A stretch of 9,848 nucleotides of DNA from contig JACCVK010000011.1 in assembly GCA_013698195.1 (NCBI GenBank), positions 1 through 9,848 of the forward strand, written 5' to 3'. Positions 6,989 to 9,848 of this stretch are shown here, in pieces. The stretch's first letter is position 1. Every line of letters begins with the position of its first letter. The notes beneath the pieces were generated by a model. That model did not search any database. It was not told the DNA's origin and saw only the letters and a program-made list of their open reading frames with translations. The translations under genes were made by a program, and so were the position numbers. The DNA comes from Actinomycetota bacterium. Lineage in GTDB: Bacteria; Actinomycetota; Thermoleophilia; Gaiellales; Gaiellaceae.

Positions 6989-7011
6989 CGCTCATTACGG
7001 CGTCATGAGCG
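6989..7011 (-). terminator. Hairpin at the vapC stop codon (possible terminator)
   Basis: Seven-base arms CGCTCAT and ATGAGCG flank a 9-nt loop, and the vapC TAA lies within the structure on the minus strand. There is no following U-run, so it would be at best a weak or factor-assisted terminator or an mRNA 3' end. It sits precisely at the boundary between the toxin gene and the peroxiredoxin remnant. Confidence 0.35.
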
Positions 7012-7402
7012 CGAGTTGCGGCAAGTACATCCGGTACGTGCTCTCGTCACGGGTCAGTAGTGGCACGCCTTCGATGGCGGCGTGTGCACCGATGTAGAAG
7101 TCCGGCAGCGGCGAGCGCCGCACTCCACCTGAGCGGCGATAGCGGACGAAGCACTTGCCGGCGAGAAACGCCGCAGCCCAGGGAAGAGGAAGGCGGGCGA
7201 AGACGTCGCGGGGGAGGGCGGTGTCGAGGTCTTCGATCCTGTCGAAGCCGATCGACACCTCGGCGTACACGATCGGGTTGATCGCCAGTCGCGTCGTGTC
7301 GGCCGCACGCGCGAGCGCAGCGCCCGACCGCTCCGCCCAGTCGCCGTCGTCAGTAAGGACGTCGAGGAGGATGTTCGCGTCGACGAGGACGAAGCGACTC
7401 AC
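6995..7402 (-). CDS. vapC: PIN-domain ribonuclease toxin (VapC family)
   Basis: A 135-residue PIN domain, the Mg2+/Mn2+-dependent ribonuclease fold of VapC toxins, which typically cut tRNA or rRNA. The acidic quartet is complete: D8 in VDANILLDVL, E48 in IVYAEVSIGF, D101 in LPDFYIGAHAAI and D119 in LLTRDE. The cognate antitoxin is directly upstream; its stop overlaps this GTG start as GTGA. No Shine-Dalgarno precedes the start, and the start lies inside a perfect 24-bp palindrome, so translation is likely to depend on ribosomes finishing the antitoxin. The gene ends 6 nt before the peroxiredoxin remnant, with a hairpin over the stop. Length and motifs are typical and the toxin appears intact. 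Which RNA it cleaves cannot be told from sequence. Confidence 0.92.
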   Translation of the reverse strand: MSRFVLVDANILLDVLTDDGDWAERSGAALARAADTTRLAINPIVYAEVSIGFDRIEDLDTALPRDVFARLPLPWAAAFLAGKCFVRYRRSGGVRRSPLPDFYIGAHAAIEGVPLLTRDESTYRMYLPQLALMTP

Positions 7403-7417
7403 TCGCGAGTGAGTCGC
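7394..7417. repeat. Perfect 24-bp palindrome over the antitoxin stop / toxin start
   Basis: The half-site GCGACTCACTCG is followed directly by its exact reverse complement; the match stops at both ends (A opposite A). On the minus strand it covers the last base of antitoxin codon 71 through its stop and toxin codons 1-3. As RNA it can form a 10-bp stem with a CGCG loop that hides the toxin GTG. As DNA it could be a binding site. The chance expectation of one perfect 24-bp palindrome in 9.8 kb of random equal-base DNA is roughly 0.0006. Confidence 0.9.
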
Positions 7418-7629
7418 ATGATCTCATCGGTCGTGAGGTCCGTGGTGGAGGTTCCGCGAAGCCGCGCGACGAGTGACATTCCGCGACCGCCGGCATCGCT
7501 TCGCTTACGCACGAGCACGGCATCGTCGGTGACCTCGAACTCCACGATCGATCCGGGTTGGATGCCGAGTTCCTCCCGGATGTCGAGCGGGATCGTGATC
7601 TGCCCTTTCGTCGTGACCTTTCCAGCCAT
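7399..7629 (-). CDS. vapB: AbrB/MazE-fold antitoxin (VapB family)
   Basis: A 76-residue antitoxin that should neutralise the adjacent PIN toxin and repress its own operon. Residues 1-45 form the swapped-hairpin AbrB DNA-binding domain: KVTTKGQITIPLDIREELGI followed by PGSIVEFEV. The tail, with LRGTSTTDLTTDEIMRLTRE at 57-76, is the segment that in VapB proteins lies across the toxin active site. The ATG at 7629 is chosen because it begins exactly at the AbrB domain. The frame stays open to a TTG at 7686, but those bases form the promoter -35. No clear Shine-Dalgarno is seen. The stop overlaps the toxin start (GTGA). The pair plus promoter form a compact unit of about 690 bp between the propeller-protein gene and the peroxiredoxin remnant, consistent with a gained module. 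Confidence 0.93.
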   Translation of the reverse strand: MAGKVTTKGQITIPLDIREELGIQPGSIVEFEVTDDAVLVRKRSDAGGRGMSLVARLRGTSTTDLTTDEIMRLTRE

Positions 7630-7639
7630 GTCAGAGTAG

Positions 7640-7674
7640 TACCGGTAAGACTCGTACAGAGTATGCGGATCCGC
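7640..7674. promoter_or_regulatory. Palindromes in the vapBC promoter, putative autoregulatory operator
   Basis: The perfect 10-bp palindrome GCGGATCCGC (7665-7674) lies wholly in the spacer between the -35 and -10. A second perfect palindrome, TACCGGTA (7640-7647), is near the predicted start of transcription. CAGAGTA also occurs twice, at 7632-7638 and 7657-7663, 25 bp apart. AbrB-type VapB antitoxins normally bind palindromes overlapping their own promoter; that this is the operator is inference from position. Confidence 0.45.
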
Positions 7675-7686
7675 CACCGAGGTCAA
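7658..7686 (-). promoter_or_regulatory. vapBC promoter, TTGACC-17 bp-TACTCT
   Basis: On the minus strand TTGACC (7686-7681, five of six matches to TTGACA), a 17-bp spacer and TACTCT (7663-7658, TANNNT). Start of transcription would fall near 7651, giving a leader of about 22 nt before the ATG at 7629. The promoter starts only 16 nt beyond the stop of the upstream propeller-protein gene, so the module carries its own promoter. Confidence 0.6.
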
Positions 7687-7701
7687 GGTTGCGTCGGCCG
7701 A

Positions 7702-8805
7702 TCACGGCGCGCAGCACCAGCCCACCACGTCGGGGAACGACTCCGAACGAAACTGGCGTGAGACCTTCGCGACGGCCCGGATGCTCCCACCGTCCGCGCG
7801 CACGAACACCCATTGATCGGCGGCCGGCCAGCCGACGAGCAGCCACCGGCCGTCGGGCGACCACGCGAGATCTCGGAACCGGCCGGTGCCGCGGAAGAGC
7901 ACGCGCTGCCCAAGGAGAAGCTCGCTGACACCCTGCCGCGTTCGGATGACCGCTAGCTCGTGAGATCGAGGTCGGAAAGCTGCGTCGACGAGCCGCTCGG
8001 TGCGAATCGAGAGAGGGGTGGACGAGCGGGGCCCGAACAGCACGAGTGCTTTCCGTGTCAGAAGCAGGAGCCGCGTGCCATCGCTCGACCATTCGAGCTT
8101 TCGAGGCGCTCGAAAACGGCGCGACCAGCCCGGTCCAGGTGCGGTTGCCCACGGCCCGGATACGCGGCCAACCGTGTTGACGTACGTAAGCGTAAATTCC
8201 GGGCCAGGTCGCCAGACCGGAGCAACTCTCGCCGCCGGCCCGCCCGCGTCGACGTCGCCTGTTCCGTCGCCGGCGACGACGTGGACTCGGCTCGTGGTCA
8301 GGTAGGCGATGCGGGTGTTCGTGTCGCTGCCCGCCCACCGCGGGGCCCGAACGTCCCGCCGTGCGAGCGTCCAACGGATTTCTCCGTTCGGCTCGAGCGC
8401 AGCGAGCTCGTGCGCACGCGTTGCTACGAGGAAGCGGCCGAACGGCGACCAGCTCGCGTCCCGGTAGTCGCCGAGAAGTCGCTTCGAGCCGTCCTGCTGT
8501 ACGACCCAGACACCCGCGTCCGAGGCGACGAGCGCCCGCCCTGGCGCGGGCAGCGAGAACAAGCCGGGTTGGGCGCGCTCGACACCGACGGCTTCGCGAA
8601 TCTCGTCGAGCACGGCCCGCCCCGGCGGGCTCAGGGCGGCAGCCAGCAGTGCGAAGGCCGCGACCACAACCACCGCGAACCGCAGGCGATGGCGCTCCGG
8701 CGTGGCCGGCTCCCGTTCGGCGAAGGCTGTGCGTACGACCTCCCACGCCTGCTCGCGGGCGTCGTGCTCGCCAGCGATCTCGATGCTCTCGAGCTCGCGC
8801 TTCAC
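7702..8805 (-). CDS. Membrane-anchored WD40/TolB-like beta-propeller protein, probable anti-sigma or sigma-associated regulator
   Basis: 367 residues. Residues 1-42 are a charged cytoplasmic segment (KRELESIEIAGEHDAREQAW), about 43-58 a single transmembrane helix (FAVVVVAAFALLAAAL), then SPPGRAVLDEIREAVGVERA leads to an extracytoplasmic domain. That domain shows six repeating blade edges of the W-S-P-D-G-R type, for example WSPFGR (119-124), LEWSSDGTRLLLL and WSPDGRW (315-321), as in TolB/WD40-like propellers. It ends with adjacent cysteines in GWCCAP (364-365). The GTG start overlaps the stop of the ECF sigma gene (GTGA) and follows a GGAGG. Topology plus coupling to an ECF sigma factor suggest a sensor that holds or modulates the sigma factor. 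The classical HxxxCxxC zinc anti-sigma motif is absent, so the regulatory role is inferred from context. Further upstream in-frame starts lie inside the sigma gene and are not credible. Confidence 0.82.
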   Translation of the reverse strand: MKRELESIEIAGEHDAREQAWEVVRTAFAEREPATPERHRLRFAVVVVAAFALLAAALSPPGRAVLDEIREAVGVERAQPGLFSLPAPGRALVASDAGVWVVQQDGSKRLLGDYRDASWSPFGRFLVATRAHELAALEPNGEIRWTLARRDVRAPRWAGSDTNTRIAYLTTSRVHVVAGDGTGDVDAGGPAARVAPVWRPGPEFTLTYVNTVGRVSGPWATAPGPGWSRRFRAPRKLEWSSDGTRLLLLTRKALVLFGPRSSTPLSIRTERLVDAAFRPRSHELAVIRTRQGVSELLLGQRVLFRGTGRFRDLAWSPDGRWLLVGWPAADQWVFVRADGGSIRAVAKVSRQFRSESFPDVVGWCCAP

Positions 8806-9311
8806 AGCTCCTCCACCAACGAGTCGAGGCCGCGGCGAAGCCGTGAGTTGACCGTTCCACGCGGCAGGTCGAGCGCCTCGGCGATCTCGCCGGGCGTGAA
8901 CTCGAGCAGGTGCCGCAGCACGATCACCGCTCGCTGCTCGGCCGGCAGCCGTCCGAGCGCGGCGAGGACGTCGTCCTGCGGCGCCGCCGACCGCTCTCCT
9001 GCTGGGAGCGAGTCGCTGAGCTCCACCTCTGCCCGGAGTCGCCGCGCACGCGTCCAGTCGATGGCGCGGTTGACGACGATGCGATGCAGCCACGGGCCGA
9101 ACGGACGCCGCCGATCGAAGCGGTCGAGCGCGCGCAGAGCCGCGAGAAACGACTCCTGCGCGATGTCCTCGGCGGCTTGCGCATCGTGCGTGACGAGGTA
9201 GGCGGCTCGGTGGGCTCGCGGCCAGTGGATGCGAAACAGCGCCTCGAGATCCGAGGCCGATCCTCGCTGCGCGCCACGTAGGTGAGCGCGCTCGTCACGA
9301 CCCGCACGCAT
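8802..9311 (-). CDS. RNA polymerase sigma factor, ECF (sigma-70 family)
   Basis: 169 residues with the two-domain ECF layout. Region 2 is about 21-93: DLEALFRIHW, AAYLVTHDAQAAEDIAQESFLAAL and RRPFGPWLHRIVVNRAIDWTRARR, which bind the beta' clamp and the -10. Region 4 is about 113-169: DDVLAALGRLPAEQRAVIVL, then the helix-turn-helix in FTPGEIAEALDLPRGTVNSRL, which reads the -35. It directs RNA polymerase to a small regulon, unknown here. Its stop overlaps the start of the membrane-anchored propeller protein (GTGA), the usual arrangement of a sigma factor with its regulator. The ATG at 9311 is the first available in this frame after an upstream stop; it lacks a Shine-Dalgarno, and a TAGTCT hexamer 9 nt upstream is compatible with a near-leaderless mRNA. 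The first 12-15 residues are poorly conserved, so the exact start is open. Confidence 0.93.
   Translation of the reverse strand: MRAGRDERAHLRGAQRGSASDLEALFRIHWPRAHRAAYLVTHDAQAAEDIAQESFLAALRALDRFDRRRPFGPWLHRIVVNRAIDWTRARRLRAEVELSDSLPAGERSAAPQDDVLAALGRLPAEQRAVIVLRHLLEFTPGEIAEALDLPRGTVNSRLRRGLDSLVEEL
8808..8814 (-). promoter_or_regulatory. Strong Shine-Dalgarno for the propeller-protein gene
   Basis: GGAGGAG on the minus strand, inside the last codons of the sigma factor gene, is 2-4 nt from the GTG at 8805. It supports this start and tight translational coupling of the two proteins. Confidence 0.7.
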
Positions 9312-9320
9312 CCCGTGCCC

Positions 9321-9326
9321 AGACTA
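9321..9326 (-). promoter_or_regulatory. Putative -10 box of the sigma factor operon
   Basis: TAGTCT on the minus strand (TANNNT) ends 9 nt before the sigma factor ATG, the same spacing as the TAGGGT hexamer at the SDR gene. No Shine-Dalgarno is visible. No convincing -35, and no clear ECF-type GGAAC/CGTC pair on this strand, was found. Confidence 0.35.
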
Positions 9327-9343
9327 CGACGGAACCTGGCCAA

Positions 9344-9395
9344 GAGGTCCACAGCTCGATTACGTTCGGGGTGGCCGGATAGGTCCGTGGACCTC
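9344..9395. repeat. 9-bp inverted repeat in the divergent sigma/propeller intergenic region
   Basis: GAGGTCCAC (9344-9352) and its exact reverse complement GTGGACCTC (9387-9395) are separated by 34 nt. The right copy is itself part of AGGTCC-GT-GGACCT (9381-9394), so the core AGGTCC occurs three times. It lies in the 111-nt gap between two divergent starts and could be a shared operator. This gap shows no other recognisable element apart from the hexamer near the sigma gene. Confidence 0.45.
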
Positions 9396-9422
9396 GTTCC
9401 GACTCCGGGGCGTACTGAGGGC

Positions 9423-9848
9423 ATGGATCGACGACGGTTTCTCGCCGCAAGTGCCGCGGGCTCGCTCGCGCTCGCAAGCGACCCGCTCGCATTCGCCGCG
9501 CGACTTGGCGGCACTCCGATCGCATTCGTCACCGCAGACCTCGAGAGTCACGTCGTCGTTCTCGACCTCTCCTCGGCGAAGACGATCGCGCGCATCCGAA
9601 CCGGACCGGGCCCCCGGAGCATCGAGACCGTTCTCGACATGGCGGTGGTTGCGCACACGGAGTACGGCGCCGTCTCCGTCCTGCGCGTTTCGCCCTACGG
9701 CGTCCGAGCGGAGCTCGATGACTTCGAAGCGCCGCGCTACACGTGCTCGCGTCCGCTGTCGAGCCTCTCCGTGCCTGCACTTGCGTACATCACCGACTCG
9801 GCGCGCGAGGAAGTGGTGACCTTCGACCTGGGCAGCAAGATTCTCCAG
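9423..9848 (+). CDS. Tat-exported beta-propeller (YncE/lactonase-like) protein, 3'-partial
   Basis: The open frame of 142 codons runs off the window end. The N-terminus is a twin-arginine signal: MDRRRFLAASAAGSLALAS, then a likely cleavage site near AFAA (about residues 23-26), so the product should be exported folded. The mature part shows repeating blades of about 40 residues: IAFVTADLESHVVVLDL, then VVAHTEYGAVSVL, then LAYITDSAREEVVTFDLGS. This resembles YncE-like or lactonase-type seven-bladed propellers that bear a VxDSxxxxVxVxD-like edge. Function is unknown; such proteins serve as surface binding or scaffold proteins. ATG 9423 is chosen because it begins the Tat signal; GAGG is only 2 nt before it. 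It is divergent from the sigma/propeller operon and a candidate target of that sigma factor, which is inference only. Confidence 0.8.
   Translation, partial: MDRRRFLAASAAGSLALASDPLAFAARLGGTPIAFVTADLESHVVVLDLSSAKTIARIRTGPGPRSIETVLDMAVVAHTEYGAVSVLRVSPYGVRAELDDFEAPRYTCSRPLSSLSVPALAYITDSAREEVVTFDLGSKILQ

Noticed and set aside
6975..7682. CCGAGG at 6975-6980 and 7677-7682 as a target-site duplication flanking vapBC
   Set aside because: A 6-bp match is common by chance in this GC-rich DNA, and the missing peroxiredoxin half is not found beyond the right copy, as simple insertion would require. No transposase or terminal inverted repeats are seen.
7630..7686. Antitoxin start at TTG 7686
   Set aside because: The AbrB domain begins exactly at ATG 7629, and the upstream bases form the -35, palindrome and -10 of the promoter.
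9270..9311. Frameshift at the N-terminus of the ECF sigma gene (a neighbouring frame reads TSALTYVAR before the region resembling AQRGS)
   Set aside because: The retained frame gives a plausible region 2 lead-in (LRGAQRGSASDLEALF) without any correction, and the N-terminal dozen residues are variable in this family.

Overview
The window is high-GC, densely packed DNA with GC-rich third codon positions and many GTG starts. The protein styles (a fused NAD(P)HX repair enzyme, alanine racemase, FabI, and an ECF sigma factor followed by a single-pass membrane protein with a WD40/TolB-like propeller) suggest an actinobacterium, most likely Thermoleophilia/Gaiellales-like. The lineage is an inference from recognition, not from a search.

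Left arm (1-4123, plus strand): a tight chromosomal operon encoding the NAD(P)HX epimerase/dehydratase (5' end outside the window), alanine racemase, a class II CCA/poly(A)-type tRNA nucleotidyltransferase and a class I SAM methyltransferase. The racemase-nucleotidyltransferase junction is a 4-nt ATGA overlap and the nucleotidyltransferase-methyltransferase junction a 4-nt GTGA overlap. A convergent short-chain dehydrogenase (4133-4918, minus) ends 9 nt from the methyltransferase.

Middle (4919-6800): a 33-bp divergent gap serves the dehydrogenase and the enoyl-ACP reductase gene fabI. Both starts lack a Shine-Dalgarno and have a TANNNT hexamer placed for leaderless or near-leaderless transcripts. 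After fabI come a 23-codon basic micro-ORF and a YihY/BrkB-family six-helix membrane protein.

Right arm (6769-9311, minus strand): an ECF sigma factor gene translationally coupled to a membrane-anchored propeller protein (probable regulator of the sigma factor), then a VapBC-type toxin-antitoxin pair (AbrB-fold antitoxin, PIN toxin) with its own promoter, then the C-terminal remnant of a peroxiredoxin. The remnant has lost its N-terminal half, including the catalytic Cys region, and is frameshifted. At 9423 a divergent plus-strand gene begins a Tat-exported beta-propeller protein that runs off the window.

The most unusual feature is a perfect 24-bp palindrome (7394-7417) lying exactly on the overlap of the antitoxin stop and toxin start. 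As RNA it would bury the toxin start codon in a hairpin. The same module has a good promoter (TTGACC-17-TACTCT) with a perfect 10-bp palindrome in its spacer. Other points of interest are the micro-ORF, the peroxiredoxin remnant at the toxin-antitoxin border, and a perfect 9-bp inverted repeat between the sigma operon and the exported propeller gene. No tRNA, rRNA, CRISPR array, insertion sequence or riboswitch was recognised.
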